A stretch of 64,000 nucleotides of DNA from Methylocapsa palsarum (GTDB lineage Bacteria; Pseudomonadota; Alphaproteobacteria; Rhizobiales; Beijerinckiaceae): NCBI RefSeq assembly GCF_900114285.1, contig NZ_FOSN01000005.1, forward strand, positions 62,001-126,000. Reading direction: 5' to 3'. The translations under genes were made by a program, and so were the position numbers. The notes under the pieces are model-generated. The model saw only the letters and a program-made list of their open reading frames with translations. It was not told where the DNA came from and did not search any database. Of this stretch, positions 1 through 9,185 are shown piece after piece (within the stretch, counting starts at the first letter, position 1; every line of letters begins with the position of its first letter).

Positions 1-209
1 GCAACGTCAACGGAGGAACGTTTCTTGGCCTTGACGGGATCGTGATCAAAAGTCACGGAAGTTCAGACGCGGTTGGAACCGCGAACGCAATCGAGATCGC
101 CTACAACATGGCGCGTCACGACCTCTTGAGCAAAATCAGGGAGTCGCTGGCTCTTTCGCACGCGGAAAACCTGTCCCCGCCGAAACTGCTGGCGGCCGAC
201 AAATCATAA
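1..209 (+). CDS. plsX: Phosphate acyltransferase PlsX, C-terminal fragment
   Basis: Only the last 68 codons are in the window; the frame opens at base 3 and ends in TAA at 207-209. The visible part carries the glycine-rich stretch [17 protein letters not shown] followed by a short helix and tail, which matches the end of PlsX. PlsX makes acyl-phosphate from acyl-ACP for phospholipid synthesis at the membrane. fabH follows 37 bp downstream on the same strand, the usual plsX-fabH pairing. The start lies outside the window. Confidence 0.85.
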   Translation, partial: NVNGGTFLGLDGIVIKSHGSSDAVGTANAIEIAYNMARHDLLSKIRESLALSHAENLSPPKLLAADKS

Positions 210-246
210 TCCGCGCCGCGCGATCCCAGACGCGCCCAATTCATTT

Positions 247-1251
247 ATGGACCGGTCCGTGAACAATTCAACGCCAGGCAAGCTTCGCTCCGTCGTCGTG
301 GGACTTGGGTCCTATTTACCGAAACGAATCGTCAGCAATGTCGATCTGGAAAAATCCCTCGACACGACCGACGAATGGATCGTGCAAAGGACCGGAATCA
401 AGCAGCGCCATGTCGCCGCCGAGGACGAACCGACCTCTGTCCTTGGCTTCAACGCCGCCCGGGCGGCGCTCGCCGACGCGGGTCTGACCGGATCCGATCT
501 CGATCTTGTCATCGTCGCCACGGCGACGCCCGACTACACTTTTCCGGCGGTCGCGACGCAAATCCAGGCGAGTCTCGGGATGTTTCATGGCGCCGCTTTC
601 GATATGCAGGCGGTCTGCTCCGGCTTCGTCTACGCCCTTGCGACGGCGGACAAGTTTTTGATCTCCGGTTCGCACAAGCGCGCCCTCGTGATCGGAGCGG
701 AGACGTTTTCGAGGCTTCTTGATTGGAAGGATCGGACGACCTGCGTCCTCTTCGGGGACGGGGCTGGCGCGATCGTCCTCGAGGCGCAACACTCAAGCGG
801 CTCCGCGGACGACCGGGGCGTGCTGACGTCGCACCTGCGGTCCGACGGCCGGCACCGCGAAAAGCTTTATGTCGACGGCGGCCCTTCCTCGACGAAAACG
901 ACCGGACATTTACGAATGGCGGGCAGGGAGGTCTTTCGTCACGCGGTAGGCATGGTCGCAGATGTCGTGACCGAGGCGTTCGCGGCGACCGGCACGACCG
1001 CGCAGCAACTCGACTGGTTTGTGCCGCATCAGGCCAACCGGCGCATCATCGACGCTTCGGCGGAAAAGCTTGGCATCGCGGCGGAAAAGGTCGTCGTCAC
1101 GGTTGATCTGCATGGCAACACGTCGGCCGCCTCTATCCCTCTCGCCCTCACGGTGGCCCGGGACGACGGGCGGATCAAAAAAGGCGACCTCGTCATGATC
1201 GAAGCCATGGGCGGCGGCTTTACCTGGGCGTCCGCGCTGATCCGCTGGTAG
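247..1251 (+). CDS. fabH: Beta-ketoacyl-ACP synthase III (FabH)
   Basis: This enzyme condenses acetyl-CoA with malonyl-ACP to start type II fatty-acid synthesis in the cytoplasm. The 334-residue protein has normal family length. The catalytic triad is visible: Cys124 in AVCSGF, His261 in VPHQANRR and Asn291 in HGNTSAAS. It starts with ATG 37 bp after plsX and is probably co-transcribed with it. A convergent membrane-protein gene ends 15 bp after its stop. Nothing is truncated. Confidence 0.95.
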   Translation: MDRSVNNSTPGKLRSVVVGLGSYLPKRIVSNVDLEKSLDTTDEWIVQRTGIKQRHVAAEDEPTSVLGFNAARAALADAGLTGSDLDLVIVATATPDYTFPAVATQIQASLGMFHGAAFDMQAVCSGFVYALATADKFLISGSHKRALVIGAETFSRLLDWKDRTTCVLFGDGAGAIVLEAQHSSGSADDRGVLTSHLRSDGRHREKLYVDGGPSSTKTTGHLRMAGREVFRHAVGMVADVVTEAFAATGTTAQQLDWFVPHQANRRIIDASAEKLGIAAEKVVVTVDLHGNTSAASIPLALTVARDDGRIKKGDLVMIEAMGGGFTWASALIRW

Positions 1252-1266
1252 GCGTCAGTTTAGATC

Positions 1267-1827
1267 TCAGTCTAGATCCATGACTGCTCGGTGACTGTCC
1301 GTCGCCGACAGATGATCCACATACGCGATCCCGATCGCCGATATGATAAAGACCGTGTGGATGATCGTCTGCCACATGACGCCGGTCTCCGTGACCGTCG
1401 CGTCGGGCGTCCCGAGGGCGCTCGCTTCGATGAAGGTCCGCAAGAGATGGATGGACGATATGCCGATGATCGCCATAGCGAGCTTGATCTTCAGAAGGTT
1501 GGCGTTGACGTGTCCGAGCCATTCGGGACGATCAGGATGGTCGCCGAGGCCGAGCCGCGAGACGAAAGTCTGATAGCCGCCGATGATCACCATCACCAGC
1601 AGATTCGAGATCATCACGACGTCGATCAATCCTAACGCCGCGAGCATGATCTGCTGTTCGCTGATCGAGGTCGCGTGCGAGACGAGGTGGGACAGTTCCC
1701 TGACGAAGCGAACCACGTAAACGCATTGCGCGACGATCAGGCCGAGATAGAGCGGCGCTTGAAGCCAGCGTGAGGCGAATATCACGCTTGGAAGCGGCCG
1801 GATTTGAGATCTTGATCTGTCTGACAT
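1267..1827 (-). CDS. UPF0114 (YqhA-like) inner-membrane protein
   Basis: The 186-residue protein resembles the UPF0114/YqhA family, whose function is unknown. It has about four hydrophobic segments: near residues 22-42, 62-88 (LAALGLIDVVMISNLLVMVI), 113-130 and 152-170. The second is followed by the family-like GGYQTF and a charged loop. It faces fabH tail to tail with only 15 bp between stops, so any terminator must lie inside the coding regions. No clear Shine-Dalgarno sequence precedes the ATG. Family assignment is fairly sure; no function is claimed. Confidence 0.75.
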   Translation of the reverse strand: MSDRSRSQIRPLPSVIFASRWLQAPLYLGLIVAQCVYVVRFVRELSHLVSHATSISEQQIMLAALGLIDVVMISNLLVMVIIGGYQTFVSRLGLGDHPDRPEWLGHVNANLLKIKLAMAIIGISSIHLLRTFIEASALGTPDATVTETGVMWQTIIHTVFIISAIGIAYVDHLSATDSHRAVMDLD

Positions 1828-2280
1828 TCAGGGAGGCGAAAAGAGTTAAGGGTGAGCGGGGCAGATGTTTGCGGCCAAAACGTCTTACGCCTTTGCTTTC
1901 TTAAATGCTCGTCGCTTTTTAGTAAAATCTTGCAAGTTTGACGTAGGTGAATGTTATTTTTCCAATCCACTGCTTCATGAAGTCCGGCGGCTGGCGTCCC
2001 ACATGGAAATCCTCGGCTGGTCCGCCGCGCAAAAGCGCAAGGCTGATTTCGGAATACGCCTTGATTTGAAACAACGAATGCTCCAAAGTTCCGGCCAATA
2101 TTAGGGGGATGACGCTTTCCGGCGGCCACAGCCGTAGTTAAAGTGGTATATTAAAAGAGTGCCGTATATTAAGATGGAATATCGTCCCCACTGACAAGAG
2201 TTTCATACCTAAAGGTCAGTTCGCAGGCCGGCGTCCTTGCCGTCCCGATTGCTGATGGGGCAGATCATCGAGATTGCGGA
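1828..2280. other. 453 bp intergenic region between the UPF0114 gene and ihfA
   Basis: This stretch separates two divergent genes, so it must hold both promoters. It is richer in A/T than its surroundings. A 79-codon open frame on the plus strand (1865-2104) and a longer one on the minus strand overlap each other, resemble nothing I know and lack good start signals, so I do not call them. The only clear structure is a 9 bp direct repeat close to ihfA, listed separately. Confidence 0.6.
2146..2172 (+). promoter_or_regulatory. Paired GTATATTAA direct repeat upstream of ihfA
   Basis: The sequence GTATATTAA occurs at 2146-2154 and again at 2164-2172, so the two copies start 18 bp apart and lie just over 100 bp before the ihfA start. 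The block is AT-rich within otherwise GC-rich DNA. It could be an operator for a dimeric regulator, or a promoter region autoregulated by IHF. This is a sequence observation only; no factor can be named. Confidence 0.35.
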
Positions 2281-2673
2281 ATGACCAAGTTTGGAACTGT
2301 GCCTGGCGCCGATACTAAAGTTTCGCCAGTGAGTCATGTTGTCGACGGTCTCGGAAGCCTGAGCCCGAGGACCGTCACGCGGATTGACCTTGCCGAAGCG
2401 GTGTACCGATGCGTCGGCCTGTCCCGCAAGGAATCGGCCTCGCTGGTTCAGACGGTTCTCAATGAACTGGCCGACACATTGGCGGGGGGCGAAGCCGTCA
2501 AACTCTCTTCATTCGGATCGTTTGTCGTGCGCGCCAAGTCGGAACGGATCGGCCGCAATCCGAAGACCGGCATCGAAGTTCCGATCACTCAACGCCGTGT
2601 TCTAGTGTTCAAACCCTCCAGCGTGCTGAAGGCGCGCGTCAACGGACAAGCGACGCCCGACGAGGATTGCTAG
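2281..2673 (+). CDS. ihfA: Integration host factor subunit alpha
   Basis: This is one half of the IHF heterodimer, which bends DNA at specific sites in transcription, replication and recombination. The DNABII fold spans about residues 34-122, from [12 protein letters not shown] through the arm motif GRNPKTG to the C-terminal helix. The 130-residue protein is about 25-30 residues longer at the N-terminus than usual IhfA. A later start, such as GTG at 2299 or 2329, is possible because no strong Shine-Dalgarno precedes the ATG. Its TAG stop at 2671-2673 is the first three bases of a 117 bp repeat. Confidence 0.9.
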   Translation: MTKFGTVPGADTKVSPVSHVVDGLGSLSPRTVTRIDLAEAVYRCVGLSRKESASLVQTVLNELADTLAGGEAVKLSSFGSFVVRAKSERIGRNPKTGIEVPITQRRVLVFKPSSVLKARVNGQATPDEDC

Positions 2674-2787
2674 AGCCTATTCCGATTGGAGTGAATCAAT
2701 CCAATCGAGAAGACTATGCTCAAGCTTTTGACTCTGGAGCGATTTCTGATCGATCGCATGACTTCATGCGATCGGAAAGAACTCTAG
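2671..2787 (+). repeat. 117 bp double-hairpin element, copy 1
   Basis: The element runs from TAGAGC to CTCTAG and consists of two adjacent inverted repeats joined by a short linker near AAGCTTTTGA. Its first three bases are the ihfA stop codon. It is the most diverged copy at both ends: CCTATTCC instead of CATATTCC at the left, GAACTC instead of GCGCTC at the right. Weak similarity to copy 2 seems to continue about 15 bp past the right end (GAATGCG in both). It lies between ihfA and the MerR gene and may fold in their shared transcript. Confidence 0.9.
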
Positions 2788-2913
2788 GCGCGGAATGCGG
2801 GTCTTTCGCGGAGCGTCCGCTGTTCGCTCAATTGCGGATCGTCCCGTCGCGGAGTCTCGAGAAGCAGCCACGGCTCTGTTTTGGAGCTAAGGTCGCTCAA
2901 AGGAGCCGATCCG

Positions 2914-3417
2914 ATGCAGAAGAGTCCTGATGCGTTTCGGACCATCAGCGAGGTCGCGGAAGAACTCGATCTTCCGCAGCACGTCCTTCGGTTCTGGGAG
3001 ACGCGGTTTCCACAGATCAAGCCGCTGAAACGGGCTGGAGGGCGCCGTTTCTACAGGCCGAATGATGTCGAATTTCTGCGTGGCGTCAAACACCTGCTTT
3101 ATGGTGAAGGCTATACGATCAGAGGCGTCCAGAAAATTCTGAAAGAGCAGGGCGTCCGCGTCGTCGCTTCCATAATTTCTGACGCGCCGGACGAGGGCGC
3201 CGGATTGAATTCTCCCGACATGGAAAGCGCGCCAGCGGTGCCCGACGAGCACGATCTGCCGCTCTTTCAATCGACTCTCCCCAGCCAGCCGTTTGCGGCC
3301 GATACGCCTCGGGGCGATGCGCCGGTCCTGAACTCTTCGGCGATCGAAAGCCTGCGACGCATTCTGATCGATCTCGACGAATGCGAGCAGATTTTGACCG
3401 GGGCGCGCCAGTCCTGA
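2914..3417 (+). CDS. MerR-family transcriptional regulator
   Basis: The 167-residue protein opens with a MerR-type winged helix-turn-helix at about residues 7-75, including [19 protein letters not shown] and the wing [11 protein letters not shown] variable proline- and acid-rich region follows, with a short C-terminal helix ending in cysteine-containing DECEQIL. I chose the ATG at 2914 because AAGGAG lies nine bases upstream; an upstream TTG at 2881 is less likely. A MerR gene after ihfA and before tRNA-Pro is a conserved arrangement in Hyphomicrobiales. The effector is unknown, and no metal-binding cysteine pattern is apparent. Confidence 0.85.
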   Translation: MQKSPDAFRTISEVAEELDLPQHVLRFWETRFPQIKPLKRAGGRRFYRPNDVEFLRGVKHLLYGEGYTIRGVQKILKEQGVRVVASIISDAPDEGAGLNSPDMESAPAVPDEHDLPLFQSTLPSQPFAADTPRGDAPVLNSSAIESLRRILIDLDECEQILTGARQS

Positions 3418-3458
3418 AAGTCTTTGCGTCGTAAGTGGAGGAACTCGTCGGCGCGGCG

Positions 3459-3487
3459 TTGCGATTGCCGGAGGCTTTCTCTATAAG
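3459..3487 (+). promoter_or_regulatory. Sigma-70-type promoter for tRNA-Pro
   Basis: TTGCGA at 3459-3464 and TATAAG at 3482-3487 are separated by exactly 17 bp. The -10 element ends nine bases before the mature tRNA 5' end. This fits a housekeeping sigma-70 promoter driving the tRNA gene. Confidence 0.6.
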
Positions 3488-3496
3488 GCCATGAGT

Positions 3497-3574
3497 CGGA
3501 GTGTAGCGCAGCCCGGTTAGCGCACTAGTCTGGGGGACTAGGGGTCGTGGGTTCGAATCCCGCCACTCCGACCA
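3497..3574 (+). tRNA. tRNA-Pro (anticodon GGG)
   Basis: The acceptor stem CGGAGTG pairs with CACTCCG, followed by discriminator A and an encoded CCA. The anticodon arm is CTAGT-CTGGGGG-ACTAG, giving anticodon GGG, which reads CCC and CCU proline codons. The T arm contains GTTCGAATC. The 78 nt length and the D-arm GGTTAGCGC are normal. It has its own promoter and stands between the MerR gene and the second 117 bp repeat. Confidence 0.95.
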
Positions 3575-3710
3575 AACAAAACCGCCTCGTGACCGAGCGC
3601 GTTTGGCTCCGGCCTCGGGGCTCGCAAGAGCACTCGACTAGGAAGCCGTCCAAGCTCACAAGGCTACCTAGCTCGTAAAGCTTCCTCGCAAGACCGGCGG
3701 GCTTGCGAGC
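3575..3710. other. Non-coding spacer after tRNA-Pro
   Basis: Together with the following repeat, this makes about 300 bp without a gene. It contains several short GC-rich inverted segments, such as the CTCGCAAG/CTTGCGAG words around 3618 and 3700, which could fold downstream of the tRNA. No open frame with coding character is seen. Confidence 0.5.
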
Positions 3711-3827
3711 TAGAGCATATTCCGATCGGATTGAATCAATCCAATCGACAAGAATATGCTCAAGCTTTTCGCTCTGGAGCGGTTTCTGATCGATCGCATG
3801 ACTTCATGCGATCGGAAAGCGCTCCAG
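3711..3827 (+). repeat. 117 bp double-hairpin element, copy 2
   Basis: This copy looks closest to consensus. Hairpin 1 has outer arms GAGCATATTC and GAATATGCTC around inner arms CGATCGGATT and AATCCAATCG. Hairpin 2 has outer arms GGAGCGGTTTC and GAAAGCGCTCC around CGATCGCATG and CATGCGATCG. Unlike the other three copies it does not touch a stop codon; it lies 51 bp past the 3' end of erpA. It is in the same orientation as copies 1 and 4. Confidence 0.92.
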
Positions 3828-3878
3828 GGGCCGAATGCGACGGGCCAGCAGCAGCTGATTTGTCCGATGAACTAGAAC

Positions 3879-4223
3879 TCAGACCGCGAAGCTTGATCCA
3901 CATCCGCACGAAGCGGTGGCGGCGGGATTGCTGATCTTGAACATCCGACTCATCAGATCATCGACGAAATCGATCCGGCAGCCTTTCAGAAATTCCAGCG
4001 AGACCGGATCGACCAGCACGACCGCGCCGTCGCGATCGAGGATCAGATCATCCTCCTCACGGCTCGCGGTAATGTTGTAGGTGTAGGTGAACCCGGAACA
4101 CCCGCCGCCATCGACGCCAATCCTCAATGCCGAACCCCGGGGTTCGCTCTTCAGGATCTCGACGATGCGGCGCGCGGCTTTTTCCGTCAGTTCGACGGGT
4201 GATTCGACGGCCGTTTCGCTCAT
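3879..4223 (-). CDS. erpA: A-type iron-sulfur cluster insertion protein (ErpA/IscA family)
   Basis: The 114-residue protein belongs to the HesB/IscA family, which carries Fe-S clusters to apo-enzymes. The three conserved cluster cysteines are visible: Cys42 in GGGCSGFTY and Cys106 and Cys108 in the C-terminal CGCGSSF. The body matches the beta-strand core of the family. It is transcribed divergently from dgt across about 130 bp, as is common for erpA and dgt in alphaproteobacteria. The name erpA rather than iscA rests on that context. Confidence 0.9.
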   Translation of the reverse strand: MSETAVESPVELTEKAARRIVEILKSEPRGSALRIGVDGGGCSGFTYTYNITASREEDDLILDRDGAVVLVDPVSLEFLKGCRIDFVDDLMSRMFKISNPAATASCGCGSSFAV

Positions 4224-4357
4224 TTGAAACCTCGACTCGATATGCGGCGGTAGCCCGCCGTCAGCGGTCAGCGCCGCCGACTTGCCTCGTTCTCCTCAAA
4301 GGAACATATGTCGGACGGCTTGTCACGGCAATATAAGCTTAACCTGGAACGACTCTC

Positions 4358-5578
4358 ATGGGCGCACTGGACTTGCGGATGGCGCGCGCGCCCTATGCCG
4401 CCGATGCGGCGCGAAGTCGCGGACGAGTGTTCGCCGAGCCTCCATCGAGGTCGCGATCCGAGTTTCAGCGGGACCGCGACCGCATTATCCATTCCTCCGC
4501 GTTCCGCCGCCTCGCCCATAAGACGCAGGTCTTTGTTCCTTATGAAGGCGACCATTATCGCACGCGGCTCACCCATTCGCTGGAAGTTGGCCAGATCGCG
4601 CGCTCGATCGCCCGATCGCTCGGGCTGGACGACGATCTCGCCGAAGCTCTCGCCCTGGCGCACGACCTCGGGCACACACCCTTCGCACATGCCGGCGAGG
4701 ATGCGCTGGACGCGCTGATGGAGCCTTACGGCGGCTTTGACCATAATGCGCAGGCGCTGCGGATCGTCACGAGGCTCGAGCGCCGCTATGCTGGGTTCGA
4801 CGGTCTCAACCTGACCTTCGAATCCCTCGAAGGTCTTGTGAAGCACAACGGACCCTTGCTGCGCCCGGATGGCGCGCCGCTGCCTGTTCATGCGAAACGG
4901 GGTTTGCCGAGCGCTATTGTCGAGTTCAACGCGGCGGTCGATCTCGAACTCTCGAAATTCGCCAGCGCGGAGGCGCAAGTCGCGGCGCTGGCCGACGACA
5001 TCGCCTATAATGCGCATGACATCGACGACGGTCTTCGCGCCGGCCTCCTTGATCTAGAGCAGATCGGCGGCGGGGTGGAATTCCTGGCGGAGATCAAAGC
5101 GGAAATCCGCAGACTGAACCCGGATCTCGAGCCTGTCCGCGTCGTTCATGAACTTGTCCGGCGGCTTCTCACATCGTTCATCGAAGATGCGATCGATGAA
5201 AGCGGCCGCAGACTCGCCGCGAGCGGCGCCGCCAGCGCCGACGCCGTTCGCGCCATGGCGCGGCCTGTGATCGCATCCTCGGAGCCGATGGTTAACGTCG
5301 AGCGGACGATCAAGGAGTTTCTGTTTGAAAATCTTTATCGGCATCCGCGCCTCAATCGCGTTCGGACCGAGGCGAACGAGGTCATTTGCAACCTGTTTCA
5401 CCGGTTTATGAAAGCTCCGGACGAGATGCCGTCCAACTGGGCGCGGGCAGCGGCGGATTTCGAAATCGGTTCGAGGGGACGCGCGCGCGCGATTTGTGAT
5501 TACATTGCGGGGATGACCGACAGATACGCAATTCTCGAACATCGGAGACTTTTTGACGAGGCTCCGGATTTGCGTTAG
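4358..5578 (+). CDS. dgt: Deoxyguanosinetriphosphate triphosphohydrolase-like HD protein
   Basis: The 406-residue protein is a dGTPase-like HD-domain enzyme, expected to hydrolyse dNTPs to nucleoside and triphosphate. The metal-binding H...HD...D signature is present: His73 in RTRLTHSLE, His102-Asp103 in AHDLGHTPF, and a later Asp in DDIAYNAHDID. GGAACGA precedes the ATG; an alternative ATG lies seven codons downstream. Its TAG stop continues as TAGAGCGC, resembling the edge of the 117 bp repeat, though no full copy follows. argS begins 116 bp later. Confidence 0.9.
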   Translation: MGALDLRMARAPYAADAARSRGRVFAEPPSRSRSEFQRDRDRIIHSSAFRRLAHKTQVFVPYEGDHYRTRLTHSLEVGQIARSIARSLGLDDDLAEALALAHDLGHTPFAHAGEDALDALMEPYGGFDHNAQALRIVTRLERRYAGFDGLNLTFESLEGLVKHNGPLLRPDGAPLPVHAKRGLPSAIVEFNAAVDLELSKFASAEAQVAALADDIAYNAHDIDDGLRAGLLDLEQIGGGVEFLAEIKAEIRRLNPDLEPVRVVHELVRRLLTSFIEDAIDESGRRLAASGAASADAVRAMARPVIASSEPMVNVERTIKEFLFENLYRHPRLNRVRTEANEVICNLFHRFMKAPDEMPSNWARAAADFEIGSRGRARAICDYIAGMTDRYAILEHRRLFDEAPDLR

Positions 5579-5694
5579 AGCGCGCATTCCTCGCCCCTGT
5601 GGCGGCGGACTAAAACTTTGATTTCACGTGGTTTCTGAACCGGGAGAAAGGGCGTCCCGCCGCAGCGGAGGCCTTTTTCCCTGAGTAGGCCGGA

Positions 5695-7470
5695 ATGAAC
5701 CTGTTCGCCGAATTTCATGATCTCGTCGCTTCGATTCTGCAAACCATCGTCGCGAGCCAACGTCTTCCCGCCGATCTCGATCTTTCACGATTCGTGGTCG
5801 AGCCGCCGCGTGACCCTGCGCATGGCGACCTCGCCGTCAACGCGGCCATGGTCTATGCGAAGGAGGCGAAAGCGTTTTTTTCCAGTCCGCGGCAGCTCGC
5901 GGTGGAAATCGCGGTCGCCCTCGCGGAAGCGCCCGGCGTCGCCGAGGCGGAGGTCGCCGGAGCGGGCTTTATCAATATCCGTCTCAAGCCGGCGGTTTTT
6001 TCTCGCGTGTTGCAGGCCGCGCTGACCGAGGGGGCCGCGTTCGGACGGCCGCCGGAGCGCACTTCGAAGCTCAAGGTCAATGTCGAATATGTTTCGGCCA
6101 ATCCGACAGGCCCGATGCACGTTGGTCATGGCCGTGGGGCCGTCTTCGGCGACGCCCTCGCCAATCTTCTCGAATTCGCCGGCCAGAAAGTCACGCGCGA
6201 ATATTACATCAACGACGCCGGAGCGCAGGTGGATGTCCTCGCCAGGTCCGCTCATTTGCGTTACCGCGAGGCTTTGGGCGAGGACATCGGCGAGATCCCG
6301 GAGGGACTCTATCCCGGCGATTATCTGAAGGCGACCGGCGAAGCGCTCTCCAGAACTCATGGCGAGGCCCTCGTTGATCGCGCGGAAAGCGATTGGCTCG
6401 AGGACGTCCGCGCCGAAGCTGTCGACGGCATGATGGCGATGATCCGCGCCGATCTGGCGGCGTTGAACATCGAGCACGAGGTGTTTTTTTCGGAAAGATC
6501 GCTGACCCGCGGCGCCGAGGGCGATCAGATCGCGGCGGCGATCGCGGAACTGCGACGGCGGGGCCTTGTCTACGAGGGCCGGCTCGCGCCGCCAAAGGGC
6601 CAGGCGGCCGAAGACTGGGAAGATCGCGAACAAACATTGTTCAGATCGACCGATTTTGGCGACGACGTCGATCGGGCGCTGATGAAATCGGACGGCTCGT
6701 ACACGTATTTCGCGTCTGACATCGCCTATCATAAATTGAAGATTGACCGGGGCTATACGGTTCTGATCGACGTCTGGGGCGCTGATCACGGCGGCTATGT
6801 CAAACGCATGCGCGCCGCGGTCGAAGCTCTCTCGGACAAAAAGGCGATCCTCGACGTCAAGCTGTGTCAGATGGTCAAACTGATGCGCGACGGCGCGATC
6901 GTCAAAATGTCAAAACGCTCCGGAGACTTCGTCACGTTGCGGGAAGTCGTCGATGAGGTCGGCGTCGACGCCGTCCGCTTCATGATGCTTTTTCGCAAGA
7001 ATGACGCGCCTTTGGAGTTCGATCTTGCAAAGGTGATCGAACAGTCGAAAGAAAACCCGGTATTCTACGTCCAATATGCCCATGCAAGAGCAAAGTCTGT
7101 TATTCGCCAAGCACATACAGCAATGCCCGACATTGATACGTCAATTCCGTCCCTCGTCTCGGCGAACTTCGATCTTCTTGAAGATGCGGGGGAGCGCGAT
7201 CTTGTGCGGCTGATCGCTCAATTTCCGAGGGTCGTCGAATCGGCCGCTTTCGCGCACGAACCGCACCGTCTCGCATTCTACCTCTATGAACTGGCGTCGA
7301 CCCTGCATTCGCAATGGACCCGTGGCAAAGATCAGCCGCAATTACGATTTCTTAATGAAGACAAGCCATCTTTAACCATGGCGCGGCTGGCGTTGGTCGA
7401 AGGGGCGGCGGCGATTCTAGCCAGCGGTCTCGGCATTTTGGGTGTGAGCGCTCCCGCGGAAATGCGATAA
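5695..7470 (+). CDS. argS: Arginyl-tRNA synthetase
   Basis: This class I synthetase charges tRNA-Arg. The 591-residue protein has the N-terminal ArgRS-specific domain (about 1-110), the Rossmann fold with the HIGH-type motif HVGHGRG near residue 142, a KMSKR signature near residue 405, and a C-terminal anticodon-binding domain rich in HARAKSV-type helices. Length is normal. The Shine-Dalgarno is weak. It precedes a SPOR-domain gene on the same strand, a common pairing in Hyphomicrobiales. Confidence 0.95.
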   Translation: MNLFAEFHDLVASILQTIVASQRLPADLDLSRFVVEPPRDPAHGDLAVNAAMVYAKEAKAFFSSPRQLAVEIAVALAEAPGVAEAEVAGAGFINIRLKPAVFSRVLQAALTEGAAFGRPPERTSKLKVNVEYVSANPTGPMHVGHGRGAVFGDALANLLEFAGQKVTREYYINDAGAQVDVLARSAHLRYREALGEDIGEIPEGLYPGDYLKATGEALSRTHGEALVDRAESDWLEDVRAEAVDGMMAMIRADLAALNIEHEVFFSERSLTRGAEGDQIAAAIAELRRRGLVYEGRLAPPKGQAAEDWEDREQTLFRSTDFGDDVDRALMKSDGSYTYFASDIAYHKLKIDRGYTVLIDVWGADHGGYVKRMRAAVEALSDKKAILDVKLCQMVKLMRDGAIVKMSKRSGDFVTLREVVDEVGVDAVRFMMLFRKNDAPLEFDLAKVIEQSKENPVFYVQYAHARAKSVIRQAHTAMPDIDTSIPSLVSANFDLLEDAGERDLVRLIAQFPRVVESAAFAHEPHRLAFYLYELASTLHSQWTRGKDQPQLRFLNEDKPSLTMARLALVEGAAAILASGLGILGVSAPAEMR

Positions 7471-7581
7471 TTCGCGGTTCGAAACCGCTCGGCAGGCGCT
7501 TATGACCGCCCTTGAGTTCGAGAAGTCTGCGGCTGTCGGGAATATTGCGTAAGCGTCCCCTGTGTCAGGAGTAAAGACAGT

Positions 7582-8970
7582 ATGGCCGAGCCAGTTGTAA
7601 AACGTCGACCGATGATCGATCTTGACGAATTCGAGCGGCGCCTGCGCCAGCCCGGCTCAGGCGAGCACAAGGACACCGATCCTCTCTCCGAGCTTGCCCG
7701 CCTTGTTGGTCCTCAGGAAGATCCCTACAAGGGCGTATTCGCCGCCCAGGGCCGCCGTCCAGTTCAATCATGGGACGAGCGTTCCCATGACGCCAACGGG
7801 CGCGACCCGTTGATGGGAGGCGATTTCGCCGCGATCGAAGCCGGGCTTCTGGGCGCTGCGGGACGCGATGCGGCGATGGGATATTCCGAACCTGGACGCG
7901 CGTCGGAGTATCATTCGCCGGATCTTCACGAACCGCACGAATTCCACGACACCGCCGACGAACCGGGGCATTGGGATTATGCGGACGCTCTGGAAGCGCC
8001 CCAGTTTCCGGCTGAAGGCCCTGACGAGGAAGAACGGTCGAGGCGCCCGCTCTATCTCATGGCGGCCATCATCGTCGCGGGAATTTCCGTCATCGCGGCC
8101 AGCTTCGTCATCAAGGGCGGCGTTACCGCGCCCACCGAGGTCGCCACGATCAAGGCGGCCAGCGGTCCGGCTAAAATTCAGCCTGAAGCGGCGCCGGGAG
8201 GAGAGGTTCCCGTTCAGGACGCCTCGATCATCGACAGAAGTTCTCAATCCTCGGCGGTCGCGCTCGTGAACAACGCCGAACAGCCAGTGGATTTGTCGCA
8301 GGCGCCGGAAAAAACCGCCCGGGTCATAACTTTGAATGGCGCAAAGGGTCAATACAACGCGCTCCCGCCCGGCGCGGCGGGCGTTCCTGTCGCCAATGCT
8401 CAGCCGCAATCGGCGCCCCGTTCCGACGGCGACCTCAGCATTGCCGGTCTGATCGAGCCCAAGAAGGTCAAGACCGTATCCGTTCGTCCAGACGGCACGC
8501 TGCTGCCGAACGCCCGTCCGGCGCCCATTCAGGCGACGCCGCCGGGCGCCGCGCATGCGCCCGCTCCTCCGGTCAAGGCCGCCACGCCGAAAACAACGGC
8601 GCGTGTGACGATGACGCCGAAGCCGGCCGAAGCCGAGGCCGCCCAGCCCGCTCAAAGGGCAAGGCCAGTCCAGGTGGCCGACGCTCAGGCTGAAGCCAAC
8701 CAAGCGCAATCCAGTCCGGTGGGCGCAGGAACCTATGCCGTGCAGCTGGCGGCCCCCGAATCCGAGCAGGAGGCCCGTGATGTCCAGATTCGCCTCATGA
8801 AGAAATTCGGCGGCGAACTCGCCGGCTTCCACCCCTCGATCCATAAGGCCGCAAGCGGCTCCAAGACAGTCTATCGGGTGCGCGTCGGAAATTTGTCGAA
8901 AGAGGGCGCGACTGCTCTGTGTCAAAAAATTCAAGGCGGCGGGGGAGCCTGTTTCGTCGCCAAGAACTGA
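7582..8970 (+). CDS. SPOR-domain membrane protein
   Basis: The 462-residue protein has a cytoplasmic region of about 150 residues, one membrane segment near residues 156-178 (LYLMAAIIVAGISVIAASFV), a long low-complexity Ala/Pro/Gln periplasmic linker, and a C-terminal SPOR domain from about residue 385 (GAGTYAVQLAAPESEQEA onward). SPOR domains bind denuded peptidoglycan at the septum, so a role in cell division is expected. In many relatives it lies between argS and nagZ-scpA; here nagZ is absent and scpA follows. A GC-rich hairpin sits just past its stop. Confidence 0.85.
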   Translation: MAEPVVKRRPMIDLDEFERRLRQPGSGEHKDTDPLSELARLVGPQEDPYKGVFAAQGRRPVQSWDERSHDANGRDPLMGGDFAAIEAGLLGAAGRDAAMGYSEPGRASEYHSPDLHEPHEFHDTADEPGHWDYADALEAPQFPAEGPDEEERSRRPLYLMAAIIVAGISVIAASFVIKGGVTAPTEVATIKAASGPAKIQPEAAPGGEVPVQDASIIDRSSQSSAVALVNNAEQPVDLSQAPEKTARVITLNGAKGQYNALPPGAAGVPVANAQPQSAPRSDGDLSIAGLIEPKKVKTVSVRPDGTLLPNARPAPIQATPPGAAHAPAPPVKAATPKTTARVTMTPKPAEAEAAQPAQRARPVQVADAQAEANQAQSSPVGAGTYAVQLAAPESEQEARDVQIRLMKKFGGELAGFHPSIHKAASGSKTVYRVRVGNLSKEGATALCQKIQGGGGACFVAKN

Positions 8971-8996
8971 ACGGGTCGATTTGTGAGTTGATGATC

Positions 8997-9026
8997 GCCG
9001 CCGCCTTCAATCCGTACGGCGGCGGC
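8997..9026 (+). terminator. Hairpin after the SPOR gene
   Basis: A perfect 9 bp stem, GCCGCCGCC (8997-9005) with GGCGGCGGC (9018-9026), encloses a 12-base loop 26 bp past the stop codon. There is no clean T-tract (TCTGGCTT follows), so it may be a weak terminator or an mRNA 3' stabiliser. Confidence 0.45.
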
Positions 9027-9185
9027 TCTGGCTTATGTCGAGAGATGTAAGCCCGACAGCGAGGCCGCAACGGCTTAGAACGCTGTGGATCTTCGCGCGA
9101 GACGCGAAAGCCGGCTTGCGATGAGCGCGAGATCCCGTCACTGTTTCGCGTGGCGCGGCGCTGGTTTCGCGAAGGAGGCCGTCTC

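Noticed and set aside
1865-2104. A 79-residue plus-strand protein upstream of ihfA
   Set aside because: No ribosome-binding site, no family resemblance, and it overlaps an equally open antisense frame.
2667-3934. Short proteins translated from repeat copies (2667-2930 and 3731-3934)
   Set aside because: Their shared residues come only from the 117 bp element; the similarity is that of the repeat, not of a protein family.
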